The position numbers and the translations under genes are program-made. 14,610 nt of DNA from JACOXT01 sp964372855 (GTDB lineage: Bacteria; Patescibacteriota; Microgenomatia; Levybacterales; UBA12049): contig CAYJRY010000027.1 in the NCBI GenBank assembly GCA_964372855.1, positions 1 through 14,610 on the forward strand, in the 5' to 3' direction. Positions 1 to 7,497 of the stretch are shown here, one piece after another (the first letter of the stretch is position 1; every line of letters begins with the position of its first letter). The notes under the pieces were generated by a model. It made no database searches and was not told the DNA's origin. It saw only the letters and a program-made list of their open reading frames with translations.

Positions 1-841
1 CCCAAACGACAGCAGTGTAAATAACTCTATGTTGTATGTTAATAGATTTTATAATATTTTTAATTGATGTAAAATATTTAGGATCTTCAGAGTTTGCCCC
101 AACTATAACGTATTTCACATTTTCAATGATATGAGGAAGTGCGCGCAATACCGTTTCATAGTTTTTAATAGGGTAAATTCTTCCTACTTGTATAATATAT
201 TTTCCAAGAGATGGAACAAGTGCCTTTATTTTTTTACTCGCTAATTTTTCGACATCCATAAATGCCTCATCTTCTAAACCGTTACTTATTACACGAATAA
301 TATCTTTTCTAATTCCTTGTTTAATCATTTGTTCCTTCTCCCAGACTGAGACAGCACGAATCTTATCGACAGATATATTTATTAAAAATTTTCCAATAGT
401 TAAATGGTAGAACTTTTTAATAATACGCGATCCCAAACCAAATACCTTCCACTCAGGCGTATACCCTCCGTGTGGTGTAAGTATTATTCTCAAGGATTTG
501 TTTCCAAAAAATTTTCTAACAGCTGACACAAGCAAAATATAGCTATGAGGAAAAATATTGAAGTTGTGTAAACACAACAAGGAACTTTCACTCCAGTTAG
601 TTTTATTAATAAATCCATACCAATGATATGTGTAACGGCGTACTTTCAGGCCTCTTATTTCCTCATATTCTGGCAGGATATTTTTTTCTGTATGGGTATT
701 CTTAGAGGTATGAATCCAAACTTCCCAACCTAAATCTGTTAAGATGCTGTACGTATTAAGAATATTCGTCTCAATACCTGCCGCAGCAGGGTGAAAATAT
801 TTGACTATAACATCTATTCGTTTATTATTCTTACTGATCAT
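1..841 (-). CDS. Glycosyltransferase family 4, C-terminus cut by window edge
   Basis: A retaining GT-B glycosyltransferase that would transfer a sugar from a nucleotide-sugar donor to a growing glycan in the cytoplasm. The frame reads from ATG at 841 to the window edge without a stop: 280 residues, against roughly 370-400 for the family. Visible features are a P-x-x-x-G-I-E nucleotide-fold entry at residues 18-24 (HPAAAGIET), TPHGGY at 122-127, the domain-linker signature ISNGLE at 185-190 (usually NGVD) and the start of the donor-binding domain, VGRIYPIKN, at 219-227. The EX7E donor motif would lie beyond base 1. The start follows the deacetylase stop by 2 bases (TAA-TC-ATG). No Shine-Dalgarno motif precedes it, so translation is probably coupled to the gene upstream. 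Donor and acceptor cannot be told from sequence. The family call is firm; the missing end is a window effect, not decay. Confidence 0.9.
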   Translation of the reverse strand, partial: MISKNNKRIDVIVKYFHPAAAGIETNILNTYSILTDLGWEVWIHTSKNTHTEKNILPEYEEIRGLKVRRYTYHWYGFINKTNWSESSLLCLHNFNIFPHSYILLVSAVRKFFGNKSLRIILTPHGGYTPEWKVFGLGSRIIKKFYHLTIGKFLINISVDKIRAVSVWEKEQMIKQGIRKDIIRVISNGLEDEAFMDVEKLASKKIKALVPSLGKYIIQVGRIYPIKNYETVLRALPHIIENVKYVIVGANSEDPKYFTSIKNIIKSINIQHRVIYTAVVW

Positions 842-843
842 GA

Positions 844-1644
844 TTAAATCAATCTTAAAGCGAGATTCGAAAAATATTTTTTAATTATTTTTCTAACTTG
901 AATTGCCCAAAATGTAAAAATTATTGTAAACTCAAAAAAACTGTGTGTTCCATCAACGCCAATTCTTGGAATCTTGAACCTATTAATTTTTGGGGTAATA
1001 ATCTCATCATCCATTGAAAATCCTAATTTATAGCCTGACTCCTCAACTTTTTTTATTATTCTGTCATTGTATCTTCCTTTTGGGTAAGCGAAATATTCTA
1101 TCTTAATTTTTATTTTTTTCTCTAACTCTCTTTTTGAATCTCTTATCTCATTTTCTATTTGTTTATCACTCAAGTTATAGAAATTAGTGTGTGTTGCTCC
1201 GTGAGATCCAATAATCCACCCATTCTTTTTAAATCTTAATAGTTCTTTTTTTGTCAAGAGCTTTTGATTTGTACCTAATTCTTTTGCATCTATCCGATCA
1301 GGACTTGATAAAACAAATAAAAGTGGTTTCACACCTAAATTATTTATGAAATGTTCAATTTTTAGTATATCTTTATATCCATCATCTATAGTCAAAAGTA
1401 CCGAATTCTTTGATATCTTTTCCTTTCCTTTAATGTATGCATATAAATCATAAACTGTGATGAATTTATAGTTCTTTTGTAAATATTCCATCTGTTTTTT
1501 AAAATTCCTGATCTTTATACTAAACCTCCAACTGCTTTCAGAAAAACTGTGATAACAAAGAACGACAATCTCAACATCTTTTTTAACAACAGTTGAGAAC
1601 AATTTAATAAGAGCATATAATACTTTTCTAAGTAACTTCTTCAT
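844..1644 (-). CDS. Polysaccharide deacetylase (CE4 / NodB homology domain)
   Basis: A 266-residue carbohydrate esterase family 4 protein, expected to remove N- or O-acetyl groups from a glycan using a divalent metal. Motifs seen: the strand plus YHS near residues 28-33; TIDDGY at 85-90 (family TFDDGY, Asp87 the likely base and Asp88 a metal ligand); SHGATHT at 147-153 (metal ligands His148 and His152); AYPKGRYN at 186-193; and a late IPRIG-D-THSFF stretch around 226-237. I place the start at the ATG at 1644. An upstream ATG at 1680 would add 12 residues and overlap the methyltransferase by 34 bases, whereas 1644 follows that gene's stop by 2 bases, as at neighbouring junctions. There is no clear signal peptide: the N-terminus (residues 1-22) is a basic, amphipathic-looking stretch. 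The enzyme may therefore act inside the cell or be membrane-associated. The substrate is unknown; the locus suggests an N-acetylated surface glycan. Confidence 0.88.
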   Translation of the reverse strand: MKKLLRKVLYALIKLFSTVVKKDVEIVVLCYHSFSESSWRFSIKIRNFKKQMEYLQKNYKFITVYDLYAYIKGKEKISKNSVLLTIDDGYKDILKIEHFINNLGVKPLLFVLSSPDRIDAKELGTNQKLLTKKELLRFKKNGWIIGSHGATHTNFYNLSDKQIENEIRDSKRELEKKIKIKIEYFAYPKGRYNDRIIKKVEESGYKLGFSMDDEIITPKINRFKIPRIGVDGTHSFFEFTIIFTFWAIQVRKIIKKYFSNLALRLI

Positions 1645-1646
1645 AA

Positions 1647-2345
1647 TTATTGCTTTGTAGCTACCACAGTTACTATGCAAGGAAAACGTGGATCATTAAA
1701 GTCGAGTTCTTCTTTTGTTAATTCTTCTGTAGCAAGACCAACCCAAAAACACTGACTAGACAAAACATTACCATATGACTTTACTATTAATTTTTCCCTT
1801 CTGAAATATTTGCTAAAAACATATTTTGCAGCATTTGCTGTAAACCTCCACATAGTATATTTGTCATATACTGGGCTAAAGCAAGATAATGTCACGAGAA
1901 GATTGCCTCCTGGCCTTAGGATTCTTAAACACTCCCTAATCGCTGCCTCATAATCGTCTACCATCCCTAGAGTATGAGTAATAATTAGACAATCGTATTT
2001 ATTATCAGGAACAATATCTAATTTTCGTAAATCTCCATGAATATTTGCTAGTTTATTTTTAAAATTGTTATCAAGGACATCGCTTTTCGAAACCTTATCT
2101 TTTCCATATTTTAAAGTATATAAATTATCAACAATCTCAAGGCAACTTCCTTTTATTAAACCTTTATTAACATTTAGAAATTTTTCAATATAGTATCTAT
2201 CTATTGGTTTTCCCCTATCAAATCCAAACTTAGTGCTTATTGGTTTTAGGCTACGAGTAGCTAGAAAAAATCTATCTTTAGGCTTAATTTTTCTCATAAC
2301 AATTGCCCTAATTGAAGCTGTTATCTTAATCAAAAAATTTTTCAT
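1647..2345 (-). CDS. Class I SAM-dependent methyltransferase of a glycan locus
   Basis: A 232-residue protein with a Rossmann-type methyltransferase core. Motif I is CLEIVDNLYT at residues 68-77. An acidic strand and turn, GDLRKLD, lies at 104-110, YDCLIITHTL at 117-126 matches the motif IV region, and LRPGGNLLVT at 143-152 is the typical post-motif helix and strand. The N-terminal region has FGFDRGKPIDRYYIEKFL (40-57), a lead-in seen in methyltransferases encoded beside glycosyltransferases. The usual G-x-G loop of motif I is replaced by V-D-N. This variation occurs in that group, so activity should not be ruled out. The likely role is O-methylation of a sugar or capping of a chain end; the target is inferred only from context. 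It starts 2 bases after the GT2 stop and ends 2 bases before the deacetylase start. I find no Shine-Dalgarno motif. Confidence 0.82.
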   Translation of the reverse strand: MKNFLIKITASIRAIVMRKIKPKDRFFLATRSLKPISTKFGFDRGKPIDRYYIEKFLNVNKGLIKGSCLEIVDNLYTLKYGKDKVSKSDVLDNNFKNKLANIHGDLRKLDIVPDNKYDCLIITHTLGMVDDYEAAIRECLRILRPGGNLLVTLSCFSPVYDKYTMWRFTANAAKYVFSKYFRREKLIVKSYGNVLSSQCFWVGLATEELTKEELDFNDPRFPCIVTVVATKQ

Positions 2346-2347
2346 AT

Positions 2348-3256
2348 TTATATCTTGTTACTTACTTCCTTGGAACTGACTGCGATTTCCCAAGTGTCTT
2401 TCCAATTTTTAATAAAATATGACTTTATCTTCAGATATAAAACTAAAAATAAATAAAAGCTTATATAGATAGAAAATATTATCGACATTCTCAGTAAACT
2501 TTTAACAATAATCATACTAGGAATTCTATATTCTGAATTTATAAAGCTTTTATTAAATAACACAGAGAGTAATTTTTGAGATTGGAAAAACCTAATACTT
2601 TGTCTTGAATGGTCTTTAAAATTTTCTGGCAGACTATAAATAATATCTGTATCTTTTATATACTTATACTTAAATCCATTATCTATACAGTAAAAATACG
2701 AATACGCATCATTACCAATACTTGAGGGAAAATGAATTTTCTTGTAAAGTCTTTTTGAAAATGCCCTAGCTTGACCATGGCAAGTATAGACGTTATCTCC
2801 GTTTTTATATGCTTCATATATAAAATTTTTAATACTCATGCCAACTTGAAGAATATTTTCGAAGTGATTTCTTGGTCTAGTTTCTCGAATATTAGGCGAA
2901 GTAAGATCATAGTCTTTAATAATAATGGGATGAACAATTTTCTCTAAAAAATTTTTATCTACAATTCTAATATCTGCATTCAACAGAATAAGCACATCAG
3001 AATCACAACTACTTATTATTTGATTTTCAACATATGCTAACCCTAACCGTTTTTTATTATCAATTAGATGTATTCTTTTATCTTTTATGTTTTTAGAAAC
3101 AGAAACTGTACGATCTGTACTTCCATCAGAATAAACAATAATTTTCTCAAGCTTAATATTTTTTTTATTTTGATTAAGGATGTCCCGAATCAAAAACCCA
3201 ATATTAGCTTCTTCATTATATGCAGGTATTCCAATAACGGCTTTGAATTTTTTCAT
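2348..3256 (-). CDS. Glycosyltransferase family 2 with C-terminal membrane segment
   Basis: A 302-residue inverting GT-A enzyme. Nucleotide-binding motifs are GIPAYNEEANIG at residues 9-20 and YSDGSTDRT at 42-50. The position that normally carries Asp-x-Asp reads NAD (93-95), so the first acidic residue is missing. The base motif reads NDAY at 182-185 where the family often has ED, and DHSRQSIRF at 215-223 corresponds to the Q/R-x-x-R-W/F acceptor element. A hydrophobic stretch at about 246-276 is a likely membrane helix followed by a basic tail, anchoring the catalytic domain at the cytoplasmic face. It shares block order with the GT2 at 6505-7497, so the two are probably paralogs with different substrates. 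Its ATG overlaps the stop of the preceding membrane protein by 4 bases (ATGA), a sign of coupled translation. Donor and acceptor are unknown. Confidence 0.88.
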   Translation of the reverse strand: MKKFKAVIGIPAYNEEANIGFLIRDILNQNKKNIKLEKIIVYSDGSTDRTVSVSKNIKDKRIHLIDNKKRLGLAYVENQIISSCDSDVLILLNADIRIVDKNFLEKIVHPIIIKDYDLTSPNIRETRPRNHFENILQVGMSIKNFIYEAYKNGDNVYTCHGQARAFSKRLYKKIHFPSSIGNDAYSYFYCIDNGFKYKYIKDTDIIYSLPENFKDHSRQSIRFFQSQKLLSVLFNKSFINSEYRIPSMIIVKSLLRMSIIFSIYISFYLFLVLYLKIKSYFIKNWKDTWEIAVSSKEVSNKI

Positions 3257-4887
3257 TTATTATTTTTAATAATAGGCTTCGTATTTAGATTGCTAACTAA
3301 ACTGGGTTTTATTTCATAAATGTCTGCAAATGGATAATGATTAACTAGCTTATAATCTCCTTTTCTAAAAGATTTTGTTTTGTTTATTAATTTAAATGTC
3401 AGATCATTTGTATCATTTGTTCTCATAATAATCCAGCGAGCCCATCTATCAGGACTTGTTGTTGCGCTTTCCCAATACGCTCCTGTCCCTTCATGTATAA
3501 ACTTAATCATAGGGAAACCGGAGGAAAAAATTATTGCATCATGTGAAGCAACGGAAATAAGTATGAATCCATCTTTGTTAGCATTTTTCCTAAGCCATCC
3601 ACTTACCTCTGAGACATTCTTCTGGCTTGACCCCACTTTCGCATCATCGATTGTAACTGCATCAGCGTTTACAAAACTAAAAAATAAAAGAAGAGACAAT
3701 AATCCAACGATTACAAAACGGAGATCTTTAAATTTATTTACTAGATATCCAATGAATATGGCAAATGATGGCATCATCATTACTCCATATCTGGCATTAA
3801 ACCACGTATCCCCTGATATACCCTCTATAAATAGAACTGAATGACCAAGATATAAAGCGAGTATGTTGAAAAGCAAGGGAGCAAGAAGAGTTAATAAGGC
3901 AATTTTTATAGATAAAGAAACACCTCTACTGATCCACAAAACTATTGCACCTATCAATGCCAAAAAAACAATGAAGGCGTTTGAATTAAATACTATAGCG
4001 TGTAAATATACCCTTGTCGCCATAAGAAAATCACCCTTTGTCGCCAATACTCCTGCTTCCTGCAATTGTTGTTGTTGGGCATGTGCTGAATAAGGTCCGT
4101 ACATGAAATATAATGCATCTTTGAAGATTAGCTGATTCCACAAAAACCATAAAAATATTCCAAATCCTGCCATGGTTGCAAATAATATAACTATTCCTTC
4201 TGCCACTTTATATCCCTTCTTTCTCAGAATTTGTATAGTAATTAACAGATTTGAAAATGCAAATAAAAACCATCCGTCATATCTAACTAAAGTCGAAAGC
4301 ATTATGCAGAAAGCGGATATGATTAGGTTTAAGATATTTTCAGTTTTAAACCAAAGTAATATATAATATATCCCGATAGTCATTGTGGCGATAAGTAAAA
4401 GCTCTGTCATTGCGGTTGATTGAAGATATAAAATATTTAGATTTGTAGCAAAAACTATAACTCCAAGCAATCTTCCAAACATACCAACGCCAATAACTTG
4501 CAATATCAGATATATAACAATTGATGTTATGACAAAAGATACCATTGACTGAATTGACCCTGAAAATCCTGAATGCCACATAAAATCATTCCAAACTGTT
4601 GGGATCATGAGTATATGGGGCAAAGGTAACCAGACACTTCCAAGTTGAGCAAGACCTGGCTTTAGTCCTTCTACAACTCTTCGTCCAATATCAAGATGTG
4701 ACCTTGCATCGTTGTACGCAAGACCCAAACCATTTAAGTAAAAATATATAAAGGAGCAAATAGATACTCCAATTAGAAAAAATAATAAAAAAACTATTGT
4801 AAATCTTTCAAAAAAACTCCTAATATCATATGACAACGATCTTATTGAAAAATTTATAATAAAATTTTGTTTTTCAAATTTAACCAT
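3253..4887 (-). CDS. GT39/PMT-like membrane glycosyltransferase (GT-C fold)
   Basis: A 544-residue polytopic membrane protein with about ten or more hydrophobic helices, the first at residues 28-50. The loop after helix 1 carries YNDARSHLDIGRR (58-70), where Asp60 is the candidate catalytic acid of a GT-C enzyme, followed by QLGSVWLPLPH (81-91). Later signatures are RYDGW (202-206), TWFNARYGVMMMP (361-373) and a C-terminal soluble part with IHEGTGAYW (464-472). These match GT39-like proteins that use a polyprenyl-phosphate sugar outside the membrane. I chose the ATG at 4887 over one at 4914 because a strong GGAGGAAGG motif sits before 4887 and the overlap with the upstream gene falls from 35 to 8 bases. 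The stop overlaps the next GT2 start as ATGA. It likely glycosylates a lipid, glycan or protein acceptor at the outer face; the exact acceptor is unknown. Confidence 0.82.
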   Translation of the reverse strand: MVKFEKQNFIINFSIRSLSYDIRSFFERFTIVFLLFFLIGVSICSFIYFYLNGLGLAYNDARSHLDIGRRVVEGLKPGLAQLGSVWLPLPHILMIPTVWNDFMWHSGFSGSIQSMVSFVITSIVIYLILQVIGVGMFGRLLGVIVFATNLNILYLQSTAMTELLLIATMTIGIYYILLWFKTENILNLIISAFCIMLSTLVRYDGWFLFAFSNLLITIQILRKKGYKVAEGIVILFATMAGFGIFLWFLWNQLIFKDALYFMYGPYSAHAQQQQLQEAGVLATKGDFLMATRVYLHAIVFNSNAFIVFLALIGAIVLWISRGVSLSIKIALLTLLAPLLFNILALYLGHSVLFIEGISGDTWFNARYGVMMMPSFAIFIGYLVNKFKDLRFVIVGLLSLLLFFSFVNADAVTIDDAKVGSSQKNVSEVSGWLRKNANKDGFILISVASHDAIIFSSGFPMIKFIHEGTGAYWESATTSPDRWARWIIMRTNDTNDLTFKLINKTKSFRKGDYKLVNHYPFADIYEIKPSLVSNLNTKPIIKNNK

Positions 4888-6503
4888 ACCAATCCTTCCT
4901 CCAAGAAATAACATATATAAAAATTAGTCCACCAGTTACTATAAAAATCAAAATGATAATTATTTGATAATATATGACTGGATTAAAATAATTTTTGAAA
5001 AATTTATTATAAACAAAAGACTTTGAGTTGCCTGAAATGAGGACATCCCAATTTCTCTCAAAAGTATATTTTTGGGGAACTCCTGAAATTCTTTCCAGTT
5101 CTAGGATCTCAACTTTTGGCGGCATTGCGCTAGTTGTTAGAGCACCCAATGTGTTTACCGCAATTGAATAAAAAGCAATTAAAGAAAATATCGCTAAAAA
5201 GACAATTCTTTTCCTCAAGTAAGTAAGAAATAAAGCAACAAATATTGACAAAATTGCATAGCTTGGGATAAGATATCGCGAACCAAAAGCCCATCCTCCC
5301 CATGGATCACCCCACATAGAGTAAAGAAGTATGTTTGCTCCGATAATTGAAACCAAAAGCGAAGAGAGTCTAACTTTATTTTTATATGCCAATATAAAAC
5401 CAACTATGCCGAACAAAATAACAGGAGCATAATAAATTATTCCTCTATCTGGACTTACAAAATGAATATAAAAACCATTTAAAAGTAACCTTGTCTTAAA
5501 AAAATTTAAAGCGGATTTAGTTTTGCCTTCTTTTAAACTTCTTCGTCTAGATTCCTCAACCTGAGAAGTGATGTCTTTCTTTGACAAGCTTTCAATATTT
5601 AAAACTTTTTTACTTGTCGGTAGAGTACCAGACAGTTGAAATGGACTCCCATAAGAAGCATTATTAAACCAAAGAAAAAAACTGATTGGGATAATCATTA
5701 TCACAGGACTTAAAACCTTTAATAAACTAATTTTTATTACAATTTTAGATCTTATTTTTTCTAAAAAAAATGATTTAAAAAAAATGTATATTGCAATTGG
5801 TAAAAAGAAAAAAAGGTTTGGATAATCAAGTGGAATTGCGACTCCCGTGGCAAAGAAAACAATAAATGCTGAAATCCAATTTCTAAATTTAAGAGAAGCA
5901 TACAAGCTAATTAAAATAAGAAAAGTTGAAACATGATGCTGATAAAGATTCACTGCGTATGCGAATGCGGGAGTTGCAAATAAGAAAATTAAAGCTGCAA
6001 TACCTGGCATCAACGTCACATTCCATGGAACTCTGNNNNNNNNNNATTAAAGCTGCAATTGTTGCACTAATTTGATGAGCTCCCAATTTAATCGCAATAT
6101 TTCTTATTAATAAGAAATTTATCAAAGCAAATATAGAAATTACGAAAAACGTTCCAACTTGAGAAATTCCAAAAATTTTACCGCTTAAATAACCAGGAAT
6201 TACTATAAAAGAAAGTAAAGGCGCAAAAAGAGAGACAAAATTACCATCATAAACTGCAACATCTGGGTTTGCGAATTTAGCAATATTTTCCGAGAAATAA
6301 AGTGATCTATCTTCAATTATTGAGTAAAGAAGTGCAAATCTACCTCTTTCTGGAGATAATTCAAAAGGACCATCAAATTGCCATTTAGAAGACAATAACT
6401 CTTGAGATTTTGGATTACCACTCTCTCCTCTTAAGGAAAGTATTAAAATAAATAGACAAATAAAAGTAATTAATGTTAAAAAATTTATTTTAAAAAATTT
6501 CAT
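4880..6503 (-). CDS. ArnT-like (GT-C) membrane glycosyltransferase, interrupted by scaffold gap
   Basis: A polytopic membrane protein whose reading frame is broken by ten N at 6036-6045. The upstream part starts at ATG 6503 and holds a first helix (residues 8-25), a soluble loop with PERGRFALLYS (51-61) and YDGNFVSLFAPL (85-96), then helices. The downstream part begins with FLFATPAFAYA and carries LYQHHVSTF, SPDRGIIYYAP and WGGWAFGSRYLIP, all typical of an ArnT/GT39-like family in AT-rich uncultivated bacteria and archaea. The two halves lie in frames offset by one base. Removing one copy of a 14-base repeat plus everything between the copies (58 bases) joins them in frame into one protein of 521 residues. 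I therefore read this as one intact gene with an assembly fault, not a pseudogene. The start follows the GT2 stop by one base, and the end overlaps the next gene by 8 bases. The likely donor is a polyprenyl-phosphate sugar; the acceptor is unknown. Confidence 0.8.
4894..4902 (-). promoter_or_regulatory. Strong Shine-Dalgarno site for the GT39-like gene
   Basis: On the minus strand the motif GGAGGAAGG lies upstream of the ATG at 4887; GGAGG ends 10 bases before the start codon. It lies inside the end of the preceding coding region. It decides the start at 4887 rather than 4914. It is the best ribosome-binding motif in the window. Confidence 0.75.
5988..6001. repeat. 14-base direct repeat, left copy, beside scaffold gap
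   Basis: The sequence ATTAAAGCTGCAAT here recurs exactly at 6046-6059, directly after the N run, at an offset of 58 bases. On the coding strand it encodes part of IAALI in both copies. It is best read as the same genomic bases present at the ends of two contigs, not a biological repeat. Confidence 0.85.
6036..6045. other. Assembly gap (ten N)
   Basis: Ten ambiguous bases inside the ArnT-like gene. The fixed length of ten suggests a scaffolding placeholder rather than a measured gap. Sequence on the two sides overlaps by 14 bases, which points to a join that should have been merged. Confidence 0.97.
6046..6059. repeat. 14-base direct repeat, right copy, beside scaffold gap
   Basis: Second copy of ATTAAAGCTGCAAT, starting at the first called base after the N run. 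It may extend further left into the gap. Its position at the exact contig edge is what an unmerged overlap would produce. Confidence 0.85.
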
Positions 6504-6504
6504 T

Positions 6505-7497
6505 TTAATTAAGTTTTTTGGTGCTATAAACTATATCCCACAAAGGATTTATTTTTTCCTTGATAAAGAAAACTTTTATCTCGCAATATTTATTAATTAG
6601 GAAAATAAAAAGACTATGGATTGGATTTCTTAGAAACACTCGCAACTTATTTCTTCTTAACTCTTTTATTGAAATATAATATTCTTTATCTACCAAATCC
6701 GACGGAAAGTATTTTTTCATCCAATATTTTGTCGCAGCAAATCGTGTAATTTGATTCATATGATCTTTTAAGTTTTGGGGTGATCTAAAATATACTGTGG
6801 CTTTTTGCGAAAACCTATATTGATAGCCTAAAGTTAAATTACAAAAATACACGTAAGCGTCATTTGCAATTGTCTCTTTCGGAACTATGATTTTTGAAAA
6901 TACGTTTTTTCGGATGGCTAAAAGTCTTCCTGTTGCGGACAAGATGTTATTCCCATTTTTCAATGTTCTCTTAATAGGAATATATGCATCCAAAGTGCAA
7001 TTAACAGATTTCTCTATAAATGTTTTAGGTTTAATAGGTAGAGGATTTCCTCCAGTCATACCTACATTTTCATCTTTATAAAAAGGTGTGATTATTTCTT
7101 GTAATACAAACTCGTGGGCAAAAATAACATCAGCATCTGGTTGAACAACTATATCGCTTTTAACGCAAGAGTAAATCTCATTAAGCCTTGTTGATTTACC
7201 AAGTCTGTCTTTATATTCTTTAACCCTAATAATAGGAAAAGAAAATGATTTAACTATCTCAACAGTTTTATCGGTTGATCCATCTGATATTACTAAGATT
7301 TCATCAAGAATGAATCCATTTATCTTTTGAGATAAAATAGATTTTATTAAATTGCCAATATTTGCCTCTTCATTTAGAGCGCATACTGCAACAGTCACTG
7401 TAAATAATTTTTTATTCATCACATTTTTATATTTATTTTTTTCCTTTAAGTTAATTCTCTGTGATATAAAGGTACTGAATTTATTTATCTTATTCAT
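6505..7497 (-). CDS. Glycosyltransferase family 2
   Basis: A 330-residue GT-A enzyme. Motifs: VCALNEEANIG at residues 38-48, ISDGSTDKT at 70-78, a full DAD metal-binding triad at 121-123, ATGRLLAIR at 188-196, NDAY at 212-215 in the catalytic-base position, and DHMNQITRF at 245-253. A hydrophobic patch at about 293-312 may contact the membrane. The ATG at 7497 overlaps the aminotransferase stop by 8 bases. A second ATG at 7419 (residue 27) would start just before the first conserved strand, as in the paralog at 2348-3256. Neither has a Shine-Dalgarno motif, so residues 1-26 are uncertain. Unlike its paralog it keeps both acidic residues of the DxD motif. It lies between the amino-sugar genes and the membrane glycosyltransferases, so it may use the dTDP-amino sugar made by its neighbours; that is inference. 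Confidence 0.88.
   Translation of the reverse strand: MNKINKFSTFISQRINLKEKNKYKNVMNKKLFTVTVAVCALNEEANIGNLIKSILSQKINGFILDEILVISDGSTDKTVEIVKSFSFPIIRVKEYKDRLGKSTRLNEIYSCVKSDIVVQPDADVIFAHEFVLQEIITPFYKDENVGMTGGNPLPIKPKTFIEKSVNCTLDAYIPIKRTLKNGNNILSATGRLLAIRKNVFSKIIVPKETIANDAYVYFCNLTLGYQYRFSQKATVYFRSPQNLKDHMNQITRFAATKYWMKKYFPSDLVDKEYYISIKELRRNKLRVFLRNPIHSLFIFLINKYCEIKVFFIKEKINPLWDIVYSTKKLN

Noticed and set aside
844..1680. Upstream ATG at 1680 for the deacetylase
   Set aside because: It would overlap the methyltransferase by 34 bases and add 12 residues with no family match. The ATG at 1644 sits 2 bases after the upstream stop, like other junctions here.
3068..4366. Several plus-strand open frames of 60-154 codons
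   Set aside because: They lie antisense inside well-supported membrane and GT2 genes, show no family motifs and look like products of base composition.
4346..5403. Short minus-strand frames at 4346-4579 and 5215-5403
   Set aside because: They are alternative frames of the two GT-C membrane genes and have no independent support.
5907..6045. C-terminal end of a 198-residue reading frame across the N run
   Set aside because: Its last 40 or so residues are the ArnT-like gene read in the wrong frame after the gap. The correct continuation is in the frame that begins FLFATPAFAYA.
4880..6503. ArnT-like gene as a frameshifted pseudogene
   Set aside because: Both halves keep conserved motifs, and merging the 14-base contig overlap restores one frame, so an assembly fault explains the break better than decay.
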